Below are positions 8,983-16,692 of a stretch of DNA of 64,000 nucleotides, piece after piece. Location of the stretch: assembly GCF_001613085.1 (NCBI RefSeq), contig NZ_BDBR01000012.1, positions 62,001 through 126,000 of the forward strand, in the 5' to 3' direction. Made by a program: the position numbers and the translations under genes. Source of the stretch: Nocardia salmonicida NBRC 13393 (lineage in GTDB: Bacteria > Actinomycetota > Actinomycetes > Mycobacteriales > Mycobacteriaceae). Every line of letters begins with the position of its first letter. Position 1 is the stretch's first letter. The notes under the pieces are model-generated. The model worked only from the letters and a program-made list of their open reading frames with translations, was not told the DNA's origin and made no database searches.

Positions 8983-9557
8983 GGTTGTCGGCTCGGTACA
9001 GGGGCGGCGAACAGACCTCGTCGGATCAGGAGTTCGAGCACGCGATCGGTGGACTCGGCGACCGTCTCGGCAGCGGTGTCTATCCGCAGCTGGGGGAGCA
9101 GCGGGTCCTCGTAGGCCGCATCGACCCCGGTGAGCTGGGTCAGCTCGCCCCGTGCCCGGCGCGCGTACAGCCCTTTGACATCGCGCTGCTCGCAGTCCGA
9201 GAGCGCGGTGGCGACGTGGACCTCGGCGAAGTCGAGGCCGGCGTCATCGTGGCGGGCCCGCATCAGCGCACGATCGGCGGCGTACGGAGCGATGGCCGCA
9301 ACGAGAACGAGCACGCCGTGGCCGGCCAGCATCACCGCGAGGGTGGTGATCCTGCCGAGATTGCGCTTGCGGTCGTCGGGGGCCAGGCCGAGTTCGGGCC
9401 ACAGCCGCCCGCGCATGTCATCGCCATCGAGTACTTCGACTGGATACCCGGCGTCCGCCACGCGGTGCCGGGTGGCGGTGGCGAGGGTGGTCTTTCCCGA
9501 ACTGGGCAGCCCGGTCAGTAGAACTGTTCCGCCCGGTCCGCAGGGCCCGTCATTCAT
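8979..9557 (-). CDS. cysC: Adenylylsulfate (APS) kinase
   Basis: This 192 aa kinase phosphorylates APS at the 3'-OH to give PAPS. The Walker A GLPSSGKTT is at residues 16-24, then LDGDDMRGRLWPELGLAPDDRKRNLGR, the APS-binding region with the conserved DGDD and RxxN pattern, then the AAIAPYAADRALMR segment (usually SPY) and DVKGLYARRARGE near residues 125-137, matching the CysC lid. It is a stand-alone kinase, not fused to CysN, and overlaps the sulfotransferase. PAPS here is most likely dedicated to sulfation. No sulfate-assimilation genes are adjacent, which supports this. Confidence 0.9.
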   Translation of the reverse strand: MNDGPCGPGGTVLLTGLPSSGKTTLATATRHRVADAGYPVEVLDGDDMRGRLWPELGLAPDDRKRNLGRITTLAVMLAGHGVLVLVAAIAPYAADRALMRARHDDAGLDFAEVHVATALSDCEQRDVKGLYARRARGELTQLTGVDAAYEDPLLPQLRIDTAAETVAESTDRVLELLIRRGLFAAPVPSRQP

Positions 9558-9695
9558 CAGACATTTCTGACAGGGCGAAATTATGCGGGGGTATCGATTG
9601 CGGTATCGACGCGTAAACGGCTGCTGCCCAAAGGAATTCGTCCTGGGACGATAACGGATACGGTGCCACTGATAACGAATCAGCGCAGCTCGAGC

Positions 9696-10190
9696 CTAAT
9701 TTCCGAAGACGAAACTGCGCAGGACCAGGAATCGCAGCCCGCCCACCACGGCCATGACAGCGAGCACGGCGCCCGCCTGCGCGGTCTCGCCGAGGCCCGG
9801 CGCCAGGAAATCCAGTCCGGCCAACGCCGCCGTGCTGATGCCGAGGCCGAGCAGCGCCAACCCGCCGCCCTCCTACTGCGCGGTGAACCCGCCGACCCTG
9901 CTTCCCGCCCGGAAGGTGAGTTGCCGGTGCAATTCGTTGGCGATCACCGTGCTCACCATCGATCCGGCGACATTGGCGACCAGTGGGCCGCTGCCGTGCA
10001 TGGTCAGGAACAGCAGCACATAGGCGATGTTGCTGGCCCCGCCGACCAGGGCGAAGCGGATCAGCTGGGCGAAGGTGTGATCGCCGCGCAGGTATCGCAG
10101 GACGAGATCGATGCGTGGCCGAGGACCTGTCCAACCGGTGTAGACGCTGGTGGGGAGCATTCCCGGACGGGTGATCTGCGGTGCGGTCAT
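9696..10190 (-). pseudogene. GtrA family membrane protein, broken by an in-frame TAG
   Basis: Read from ATG 10190, the frame gives a GtrA-type protein: RYLRGDHTFAQLIRFALVGG, then membrane helices ASNIAYVLLFLTMHGSG and VANVAGSMVSTVIANELHRQ, then LTFRAGSRVGGFTAQ, stopping at TAG (9873-9875). Beyond the stop the same frame continues with EGGGLALLGLGISTAALAG and GAVLAVMAVVGGLRFLVLRS, the missing third and fourth helices, ending at TAG 9696-9698. The family usually has AQWE here, so a TGG to TAG change (one base, 9874) is the simplest history. Full length would be 164 codons, normal for GtrA, which helps move polyprenyl-linked sugars across the membrane. Confidence 0.85.
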
Positions 10191-10245
10191 GTTCGTTCCG
10201 ATCAAGCGTGCGGAGGTCGGCGGGGTGCCTGGCAACGCTTATGAC

Positions 10246-10267
10246 TATACGTAGATGTATACGTATA
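10246..10267. promoter_or_regulatory. AT-rich palindrome, candidate operator
   Basis: Arms TATACGTA (10246-10253) and TACGTATA (10260-10267) flank GATGTA, and TATACGTA also recurs as a direct copy at 10258-10265. The block lies between the divergent GtrA pseudogene start (10190) and the small membrane protein (10355) and stands out as AT-rich in a GC-rich background. It is probably a promoter/operator for one or both; no cognate regulator is adjacent. Confidence 0.5.
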
Positions 10268-10354
10268 TACAAGAGGCGGCGACCCCTGCGTGCGTTTCCA
10301 GACCGCGTCGTAATCGGCATGGCACCCGCAGCGCGGTCGGCGGACACTGGAGTG

Positions 10355-10534
10355 ATGGTTGACAGGGAGCAACGCACGCCCTTCTACGGAGTGGTGCTGA
10401 TTCTGGTAGCGCTGGGAGCGGCGATGGCGGTCAGTTATTACGGGCCGACCTGGGTCCGTGTCACCGTCTACATCCTGGCGGTGATGGGTATCCTGGTCGG
10501 CGGCGTCATGACATTCCGGGACTACTCGCACTGA
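10355..10534 (+). CDS. Small two-helix membrane protein
   Basis: A 59 aa protein starting at ATG 10355 (a GTG sits just before it at 10352). Two hydrophobic helices are clear: GVVLILVALGAAMAVSYYG and VTVYILAVMGILVGGVMTF, with a short charged N-terminus (MVDREQRTPF) and tail (RDYSH). The function is not recognised; actinomycetes have many similar small predicted membrane proteins. It is monocistronic as far as can be seen. Confidence 0.6.
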   Translation: MVDREQRTPFYGVVLILVALGAAMAVSYYGPTWVRVTVYILAVMGILVGGVMTFRDYSH

Positions 10535-10629
10535 CGCTGCGCTGCGATGCGCGCCTCGGTTCGGCGGGGCGCGAGGTTCGACGATGTCGATGCTGCCGGT
10601 GACGTGATGGACCCTCTGAGGAGTTCGCT

Positions 10630-11091
10630 GTGGCCTATACCGTGGATTTCGCAACCGTGTCGACCCAGGGTCTGGAGTCGTCGCCGGTCGTGGACGCGCT
10701 CGCCGGATTGCGGGCGAACGAGGCTCGGTACTTCAAGAACAAATACGATCACGTCTTCACGGTGGAGCCCGCGAGCGAGGCGACATCGGCCGTCGACTGG
10801 GTGAGCCGGATACTCGCGGACGAACGTGACATCGTGATCTCCTCTCGCCCGCTGGAGGCCACGGCTTTCCAGGTCGAGAACCTTCGGATCGCCTACGTCT
10901 TCTACGAGAGCGGTCTGTCGATCAATGTCATGTACTCGATCGACGACGCGAAGAAGCGGGCGGTCGGGTTCAAGCTCAGCGAGGGCATGGAAGTGCCCGC
11001 CGAGCTCGACTCGTTCAAGTTCGCGCGGCAGAAGTCGAAGCTCGCGGGCACCATTCGCGGCTCCTACTTCGTCATCAAGCACGAGTACTGA
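10630..11091 (+). CDS. Conserved hypothetical protein (sometimes named phage tail-like)
   Basis: A 153 aa soluble protein beginning MAYTVDFATVSTQGLESSPVVDALAGLRANEARYF, with GAGGAG at 10617-10622 a few bases upstream of ATG. It has no signal peptide or membrane helix. I recall very similar actinobacterial proteins labelled phage tail protein, but see no capsid, tail or integrase gene nearby and no clear motif to justify the name. Predicted alternation of beta strands (FTVEPASE, DIVISSRPLE, RIAYVFYESGLSINVMYSID) suggests a small alpha/beta domain. Confidence 0.7.
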   Translation: MAYTVDFATVSTQGLESSPVVDALAGLRANEARYFKNKYDHVFTVEPASEATSAVDWVSRILADERDIVISSRPLEATAFQVENLRIAYVFYESGLSINVMYSIDDAKKRAVGFKLSEGMEVPAELDSFKFARQKSKLAGTIRGSYFVIKHEY

Positions 11092-11210
11092 CTGACGAAA
11101 CGGACGCCTCCCGGGAGCAGCTCGAGGAACTGCGCGCGAAGGTGCAGTCCAGTTCCCCGGTGGGGCACACGTTGCGCAACGCGGTGCCGCTCGACGTGAC
11201 CCTCGTCTAG
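11091..11210 (+). pseudogene. OsmC family protein, C-terminal remnant
   Basis: Directly after the stop of the preceding gene an open frame reads TDETDASREQLEELRAKVQ followed by SSSPVGHTLRNAVPLDVTLV and TAG at 11208-11210. This is the expected end of OsmC/Ohr-type peroxiredoxin-like proteins (helix with LxxLRxxVxxxSPV, then the final strand). No start codon or N-terminal part with the catalytic cysteines exists in the frame, so only about 40 codons survive. It overlaps the end of the Nudix gene by 4 bp. I infer a deletion that joined the upstream gene to this tail. Confidence 0.6.
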
Positions 11211-11692
11211 GTGTACTGACCCGGGTTGCTCGGCCGAGTCACGTTTCCGTCGGCCGGCTTGGTTCGCCACAGCTCGATCCCGATGTCCACCAGATCGACT
11301 CGGTCGAGGTGGGCGACATCGTCGAGCGGGTGCCAGGCGGCGAGGTCGGTCGAGCCATTGGTTTCGTGGCGGAGTTCCCCGGTGGTGATCCGACCTTCGT
11401 ACACGATCCGTAGGCCGTGGAAGTCCGCGAATTCACCTCCGGCGCGCGGATATCGATGGTTGACCGAGTCGATACCCAGAAGCTCGACGACCTCGACGAG
11501 GTATCCGGTCTCCTCGTCGACCTCTCGAACAGCGGTGGCGATCGGATCCTCGCCGTGGTGCATTCCACCGCCCGGCAACGTCCACTGTTTGGCGCCGTCG
11601 GGCGACACCCACCTGGCGAGCAGCAACTCGACGACACCGGCGACTTCTCGCACGCAGATGGCGTAGGCGGCGACCCGCAACTCTCTGCTCAC
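11207..11692 (-). CDS. NUDIX hydrolase
   Basis: A 161 aa Nudix protein. The box G-x5-E-x7-REVDEETGY is complete: G42, E48 and R56-E57 with E60-E61, embedded in WTLPGGGMHHGEDP. Such enzymes hydrolyse nucleoside diphosphates linked to another moiety; this short type often acts as a house-cleaning (d)NTP or sugar-nucleotide pyrophosphatase. The last 15 residues (DGNVTRPSNPGQYT) look disordered. The gene stands alone, convergent with the OsmC remnant. Confidence 0.88.
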   Translation of the reverse strand: MSRELRVAAYAICVREVAGVVELLLARWVSPDGAKQWTLPGGGMHHGEDPIATAVREVDEETGYLVEVVELLGIDSVNHRYPRAGGEFADFHGLRIVYEGRITTGELRHETNGSTDLAAWHPLDDVAHLDRVDLVDIGIELWRTKPADGNVTRPSNPGQYT

Positions 11693-11880
11693 TCCGAGAG
11701 GCTACTTCGTCCTGGTTCGCGGAGGTCGCGAATCCGGCGACGGCGAAACACGCGGTGGCAGCCGACTTCTCGGAGGCCGTGGCTACGGGGCGATCTGTGG
11801 CTCCTTGCTCATCAACCGAGATCGCAGGCCGGTGGGAGGTGGACGTAGTGTGTTGGTCGCGTCCTGCCCTGTCGAGTCCG

Positions 11881-12513
11881 ATGGAGAGATCAACGTTGCC
11901 GAGACTCACTCGCGCCGAAAGCGTGCAACGGACCCGTGCCGCGCTACTGAGCGCGGCCGAGGATGTGTTCGCGGACAAGGGATTCGCCGATGCCGCGCTG
12001 GACGACATCGCCGAACGCGCCGGATTCTCCCGCGGCGCGGTGTACGCGAACTTCGCTAACAAGACCGATCTGTTCCTGGCGCTGCTCGACAACTGGCTAC
12101 AACGCGAAATCGACAACGGTACAAGGCTGACCGACTCCGGCAACACCCCGCAGCAGGATATCGATCCACTCGACGGGCAGGGCGGAAACCGGTTCGCCGA
12201 CCGGAAGCGGTTCCTTCTGCTGATCGAGTTCCGGCTCTACGCTCTGCGTCATCCCGAGGTGGCCGATCGCCTGCGCGACTACGACCGAGCCACGATGGAC
12301 TGGTTCGGCTCCACCGTGGAACGGGTCGCCGAGGCGTCCGGAATTCGGCTGCCCGCGCCCACCGAACAGATCGCGCTCCTCGTGCTCGCCTTGGAACACG
12401 GCATCGCCACCCTCGCCCACACCGACCCCGAGCGGATCCCGCACGACTCGTTCCTCGATGCGTTGACCCTGCTCAACCGCTCTCTCACCGCGATGGCCGC
12501 CGCCGAAAGCTGA
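11881..12513 (+). CDS. TetR/AcrR family transcriptional regulator
   Basis: The N-terminal HTH (TRAALLSAAEDVFADKGF, DDIAERAGFSRGAVYANF, ANKTDLFLALLD) is typical of the family and is followed by an all-helical ligand domain. Start choice is open: ATG 11881 (211 codons with stop) or TTG 11896, which has GGAGAG at 11883-11888 with good spacing and gives the usual short lead-in PRLTRAESVQRTR. No divergent partner with an obvious operator was found; the target is unknown. Confidence 0.88.
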   Translation: MERSTLPRLTRAESVQRTRAALLSAAEDVFADKGFADAALDDIAERAGFSRGAVYANFANKTDLFLALLDNWLQREIDNGTRLTDSGNTPQQDIDPLDGQGGNRFADRKRFLLLIEFRLYALRHPEVADRLRDYDRATMDWFGSTVERVAEASGIRLPAPTEQIALLVLALEHGIATLAHTDPERIPHDSFLDALTLLNRSLTAMAAAES

Positions 12514-12682
12514 CGTCGCCCACCGGCATATCGAGCCCGCTTCGGCCTGCGGCTCGGGTCATCGTCGGGTCTTGACAACTCGGACCGACCTCCCCAAACT
12601 CATCAGCGATACGCGAGTGTATTCGGATGCCTTGGTGCATATATGCATGTCTCGCACTCGTCGACCATGAGGAGTCGTGCAG

Positions 12683-14206
12683 ATGCGCACAGACCCGGCA
12701 ACCATCGATCGCGGCAGGTCCCGTAGCGCTCGGTTGCTGCGTCGGCTCGGGCTCGTCTTGTTCGTGTTTCTGTTGCTCTCGACCGAGGCGCGCGTTGTCA
12801 CCGCGGCTCCCATGGGCGCCGTGCCCCAACTCCGTCGCGACGGACGGTGGCTGGTCGATCACTACGGTCGGGTCGTCATCGTGCACGGGGTCAACCTGGT
12901 CTGGAAGCAGGCGCCGTATGTGCCGCCCGACACCGCCGAAGGCTTCACCGCGGCCGACGCCGCCTGGCTGGCCGAGCACGGTTTCAACGGCGCGCGGATC
13001 GGAACCCTGTGGGCGGGAGTCACTCCCACTGCGCCAGGAGTGGTCGACAACGACTACCTGGACAGCTGGGACCGCGTCGTCGGACAACTGGCCGCGAACC
13101 GAATCTGGACACAGTTCGACTTCCACCAGGACCAGTGGCACGAAATCTACGGTGGTGAAGGCGTACCGCAGTGGGCGGTGCGACGGCCGGCTGCGTTCGG
13201 GCCCTTTCCGGTGACGACAGCCGAATTCCCCTGGGGTTACTGGTTGCCCGAGCAATCCGCGCTCTGGGACGACTTCTGGGCCAACCGCAACGGACTGCTC
13301 GACGGCTGGGCTCAGGCGTGGCAGGCGGTGGCCCAACGCTGGCGAGATCAGCCCTACTCCATGGGATATGACCTGCTGAACGAGCCGTGGGCCGGATCCG
13401 AGTTCGCCGAGTGCGCGATCACCGGATGCGCCCAGCACTACCGCACCGAACTACAACCGGCGATGGACCGCGTCCGCGCCGCGATCAGGCAGGTCGATCC
13501 GTCCGGCATCGTCTGGTACGAACCCCAGCAGCTCGCGGGCGGACGTGATGTCGCGACCTTCTTCGAGCCGATCGCCGACGATCCACAGATCGGCTACTCC
13601 TGGCACAACTATTGCCCCCAGATCTTCCTGCAATCGCAAGGTCTGCCCGGCACCGACGCCGAAGGCTGCCTCGCCTACAGCGGTCAGGCGCAAGAACGCG
13701 CCCTGCATCAGGCCGACCGCATGGGCGCGGTAGGACTGATGACCGAATTCGGTGCGACAGACAATATCCGGGCACTCGCCATCGACACCGCCGCCGCCGA
13801 CCAGGCACTGACCGGCTGGATGCACTGGGCCTACAAACACTGGAACGACCCCACCACCGCCGACACCGCCCAGGGCCTGTTCACCGCGGACGGTGAGCTC
13901 TCCTCGACCAAGCCCGACAAGCTACGCACCCTGGTCCGCACCTATCCCCAAGCCACCGCGGGCATTCCGCGCTCGCTGTCCTTCGACGCGGCAACCGGAG
14001 AATTCCACTACGCCTACGACCCCGCCCTGATGCGAGCCCCGACCGAGATCTTCATCAGCCCCCTGCACTACCCGAACGGACCGGAGATCACCGTCGAGGG
14101 CGGACACGCGAGCACAGTCGGCCCGGACCATCTGGTGCGCATCGAGTCCGACACCACGACGCCGATCTCGGTGACGATCCGCGATCGGGGCCAAGGCCCG
14201 CGCTGA
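12683..14206 (+). CDS. Secreted glycoside hydrolase family 5 (endoglycoceramidase-like)
   Basis: A 507 aa exported enzyme. ATG 12683 has GAGGAG at 12669-12674 (8 bp); a GTG at 12677 is too close. A basic, hydrophobic signal peptide (RLLRRLGLVLFVFLLLSTEA) ends near VTAAP. The (beta/alpha)8 barrel shows VIVHGVNLVWK, RIGTLWAGVTP, FDFHQDQW, the acid/base Glu in YDLLNEPWAG (E234), YSWHNYCP, and the nucleophile in LMTEFGAT (E355). A C-terminal beta domain (after about residue 430) matches the layout of endoglycosylceramidases, which cut intact glycans from glycosphingolipids. Host lipids are thus possible substrates; other beta-glycosides remain possible. Confidence 0.85.
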   Translation: MRTDPATIDRGRSRSARLLRRLGLVLFVFLLLSTEARVVTAAPMGAVPQLRRDGRWLVDHYGRVVIVHGVNLVWKQAPYVPPDTAEGFTAADAAWLAEHGFNGARIGTLWAGVTPTAPGVVDNDYLDSWDRVVGQLAANRIWTQFDFHQDQWHEIYGGEGVPQWAVRRPAAFGPFPVTTAEFPWGYWLPEQSALWDDFWANRNGLLDGWAQAWQAVAQRWRDQPYSMGYDLLNEPWAGSEFAECAITGCAQHYRTELQPAMDRVRAAIRQVDPSGIVWYEPQQLAGGRDVATFFEPIADDPQIGYSWHNYCPQIFLQSQGLPGTDAEGCLAYSGQAQERALHQADRMGAVGLMTEFGATDNIRALAIDTAAADQALTGWMHWAYKHWNDPTTADTAQGLFTADGELSSTKPDKLRTLVRTYPQATAGIPRSLSFDAATGEFHYAYDPALMRAPTEIFISPLHYPNGPEITVEGGHASTVGPDHLVRIESDTTTPISVTIRDRGQGPR

Positions 14207-14256
14207 GCCGACCAGCCGTCTCCTGGGACGTATGCGGGCGGCCGTTCTCGGCGGCC

Positions 14257-14883
14257 CTAGTCGAAGTGGCCGCAGCGGCCGGTGAAGACGGTCGAAATCA
14301 CCGGTCGCAGAACGGTATCCAGCACAGCGGGGTCGGAGGCGGCTGATTCGATCGACAGAATGTCGCCCAGTCCGCGGGTGGCGGAGGTGATCATCGTTGC
14401 GGCGGCGGCGCTGTCGACCTCGGCGTTCACCTCGCCGCATTCCTTGCCGTTCCGGATGGCGGTGGCGATCCTGCCGTGCAGTTCGTGATGGGCTCGCTGC
14501 GCGATCCGGGCCAGCTCCGGATTGTTCAGTGAAAGGGTCCACAGGCTGCGATCGACCCGGAACTCCACCTTTCGTTCGGCGTCGAGTGGCAGTAGTTCGG
14601 CCAAGCCTGCCAGCAGCATCGCCGAAATCGGCTGCCCGGCCGCTTCGCCGGCGCTGATGTGTTGCGCGACCCGGTCGGCGCTGCGACGCAGGCAGTCCTC
14701 GTACGAGAATCGCAGCAGCTCGTCCTTGTTGGCGAAGTAGTGCTGGATCAACCCGACCGAGATCCCCGCGTCGGCCGCCACTTTGCTGAACGTCACCCGA
14801 GACAGCCCCTCCTCGGCCAGCAGCCGCTGGAAGGCGTGCGTCATCAGCGTGCGTCGTTGGTCGTGATCGGCAACTCGAGGCAT
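14257..14883 (-). CDS. TetR family transcriptional regulator
   Basis: Starting at ATG 14883 (MPRVADHDQRR) the product is 208 aa; an ATG six codons upstream is also in frame. The HTH reads FQRLLAEEGLSRVTFSKVAADAGISVGLIQHYFANKDELL, with the C-terminal domain of BetI/AcrR type. It is divergent from the serine hydrolase lipoprotein, and the perfect palindrome at 14908-14937 lies between them, making this the likely autoregulated repressor of that pair. Confidence 0.88.
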   Translation of the reverse strand: MPRVADHDQRRTLMTHAFQRLLAEEGLSRVTFSKVAADAGISVGLIQHYFANKDELLRFSYEDCLRRSADRVAQHISAGEAAGQPISAMLLAGLAELLPLDAERKVEFRVDRSLWTLSLNNPELARIAQRAHHELHGRIATAIRNGKECGEVNAEVDSAAAATMITSATRGLGDILSIESAASDPAVLDTVLRPVISTVFTGRCGHFD

Positions 14884-14907
14884 GGACAACAATATACTCA
14901 TATGGTT

Positions 14908-14937
14908 ATCGTTCCAATATGACGATATTGGAACGAT
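14908..14937. promoter_or_regulatory. TetR-type operator palindrome overlapping a start codon
   Basis: Two perfect 13-bp arms, ATCGTTCCAATAT (14908-14920) and ATATTGGAACGAT (14925-14937), are separated by GACG. The size and symmetry fit a TetR-family operator and it lies 25 bp upstream of the tetR start. The ATG of the divergent hydrolase (14919) falls inside the left arm, so bound repressor would cover the start of the message. Confidence 0.75.
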
Positions 14938-16364
14938 GGCCGGTGCTGCTGCTCTCGATGCTGGTGCTCATCGGTTGCGCGCCCGCTCCGGATGCGGTCG
15001 TGGGCGGTTCCGGTCCGAGCTCTGATTCGGACGAGTTCGTGCGCGAGCGGATGGCCGCGCTGCGGATTCCCGGGGCCGCGTACGCGGTGGTCGACCGGGC
15101 GGGGATACGGCATGCCGGAACTTTCGGCACCGATGGCTCGGGCGCGCAGGTCACCCGGGGGACCGCGTTCCTGTGGGGTTCTGTGGCCAAGCCGGTGACA
15201 GCGCGTTTGGTTTCGACGATGGTGGCGGCAGGGGAGTTGCGCCTCGACGAACCGGTGACCACCTATCTGCCGTCGTTCCGAACCGGCGATGCTGCGCTAT
15301 CGGCGCGAATCACCGTGCGGCACTTGCTGAACCAGACAAGCGGCTTGCCGACGTCGACAACCTATACCGATCGAACCGACGCGCACCTCAGACCGGGTGA
15401 CGTGGTCACCGAGCTCGCCCACGAGTCGCTGACCGCTGAACCCGGTGTCGCACATCGCTATTCGAGTACAAATTATCTGTTGCTCGGTGCCGTGGTCGAG
15501 TCGGTCACCGGTCGACCTTTCACGGAGGTGCTCGCCGAGCGCGTGCTCGAACCACTCGGTATGCGCACCGCTGTCACGTCCGCGGAACAGGCGACCGCCG
15601 TGGTTCCCGACGGGCATCGCTTCGTCTTCGGCAGGCCGGTGCCGTTCGCCACGCCGTTCGACCCGGCCGGGGTGGCCTATGGCTATCTCGGCGGCACACT
15701 CGACGATCTCGCCGCTTTCGCACGGGCGAGTCTGGGTGACGGCACCGTGCTGGACGAGGTGGTGCCCACCGGTGACGGGAGGAGCTATGGCCTCGGCTGG
15801 CGTCACTGGACCGTCGACGGCACCGACATCCCGATGGTCTGGCATGGCGGTGCCGCGCCCGGCTATGCGGCCCACGTCATCTTGCTGCCGGACCACGCCG
15901 TCGTCGTCACCGCGAACGCCTATGGAAAGTTCCAGGAGGCCGCACTGCTCGATATCGGGTTCGGGATCGCGGCGCGCACGCTCGGGCATGAGTCTGCGGT
16001 GGCCCCGGTCGAACGCTCCTACCAGGCGATTCTCATCGGCCTCGGCGCATCGGTGGCCATCGGCATCGCCGCGGTGGTTCGCGGTATCCAGCTGCTCGTC
16101 CACCCGAAAGCGGTGTCGCGACAGCGGGCGGCCGCGAACTTCACCCTCTGGCTGCTCGTGATCGGTGGGGCCCTGGCGGGTCTCGGCATCGCACTGCCGA
16201 CCGCCGCGGGGGTCGAACTGACCCAACTCGTTCTGTGGGCTCCGGATATCGCAGGCTTGGTGTTCACGATCCTTGCGATCGGCGCACTGGTGCTGCCGCT
16301 GCGACTTGCTGTCGCATTGTCGTCTGCCGGGCTGATCGGCCCCACACAGAACAGTCCCCGGTAG
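14919..16364 (+). CDS. Serine beta-lactamase-like hydrolase, lipoprotein with C-terminal membrane helices
   Basis: A 481 aa class C beta-lactamase/PBP4-like protein. The N-terminus VLLLSMLVLIGCAP is a lipoprotein signal with the modified Cys near residue 21. Active-site motifs are SVAK (S88-x-x-K91), YSS (Y181; the usual YxN has Ser in place of Asn) and HGG (H309). After about residue 370 three hydrophobic segments form a membrane domain. It probably acts outside the membrane on peptidoglycan or as an esterase. No Shine-Dalgarno precedes ATG 14919; GTG 14943 (preceded by GGAACG) is an alternative start that keeps the signal peptide. Confidence 0.85.
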   Translation: MTILERWPVLLLSMLVLIGCAPAPDAVVGGSGPSSDSDEFVRERMAALRIPGAAYAVVDRAGIRHAGTFGTDGSGAQVTRGTAFLWGSVAKPVTARLVSTMVAAGELRLDEPVTTYLPSFRTGDAALSARITVRHLLNQTSGLPTSTTYTDRTDAHLRPGDVVTELAHESLTAEPGVAHRYSSTNYLLLGAVVESVTGRPFTEVLAERVLEPLGMRTAVTSAEQATAVVPDGHRFVFGRPVPFATPFDPAGVAYGYLGGTLDDLAAFARASLGDGTVLDEVVPTGDGRSYGLGWRHWTVDGTDIPMVWHGGAAPGYAAHVILLPDHAVVVTANAYGKFQEAALLDIGFGIAARTLGHESAVAPVERSYQAILIGLGASVAIGIAAVVRGIQLLVHPKAVSRQRAAANFTLWLLVIGGALAGLGIALPTAAGVELTQLVLWAPDIAGLVFTILAIGALVLPLRLAVALSSAGLIGPTQNSPR

Positions 16365-16692
16365 TCTCCATCGAAACCATGAGCTCAGTCGTCGCTGATA
16401 CTCCGGTATTCGATTGGCTTGCCGGGGGCTTAGCCAGATCCTGAAAACGACGTCACTACGGTCGGCAAACGTCTCCGTCGGCAGTGTGGCTCATTTCCGG
16501 TGTTCCGGTATCCCTCCAGTCTTCTCCTGATTCGCTCGATGTCAATACCTCGGCACTACTGAATACGGCCGAAATTATCGGCGCAAAGGAGACCGTCCAT
16601 CGCATTGTGCGGATCGTCGCTTCGGAGGACAGTAGATGTGTCCGGTGGCGCCCACCGGGGCGCCACCCTTCCTGAAAGTAGGAGGTGGCCCC
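16365..16692 (+). other. Leader region before the ABM gene
   Basis: This 328-bp gap holds no convincing gene of its own. Two Shine-Dalgarno sites occur: GGAGGA (16624-16629) before ATG 16636, and AGGAGG (16680-16685) before GTG 16693. ATG 16636 is in frame with the ABM gene and would add 19 residues (MCPVAPTGAPP...) unlike the family N-terminus. The hairpin at 16644-16667 lies between them. Confidence 0.5.
16644..16667 (+). promoter_or_regulatory. Leader hairpin with alternative pairings near the Shine-Dalgarno
   Basis: GGTGGCGCCC (16644-16653) and GGGCGCCACC (16658-16667) form a perfect 10-bp stem with an ACCG loop. GCCACC in the right arm can instead pair with GGTGGC at 16683-16688, which overlaps the AGGAGG site, and CCGGTGG (16642-16648) can pair with CCACCGG (16652-16658). 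The folds exclude one another, as in translational switches. No poly-U follows, so it is unlikely to be a terminator. Confidence 0.5.

Noticed and set aside
10630..11091. Prophage tail gene.
   Set aside because: No other phage genes are near; the name is inherited in databases and the protein is chromosomal.
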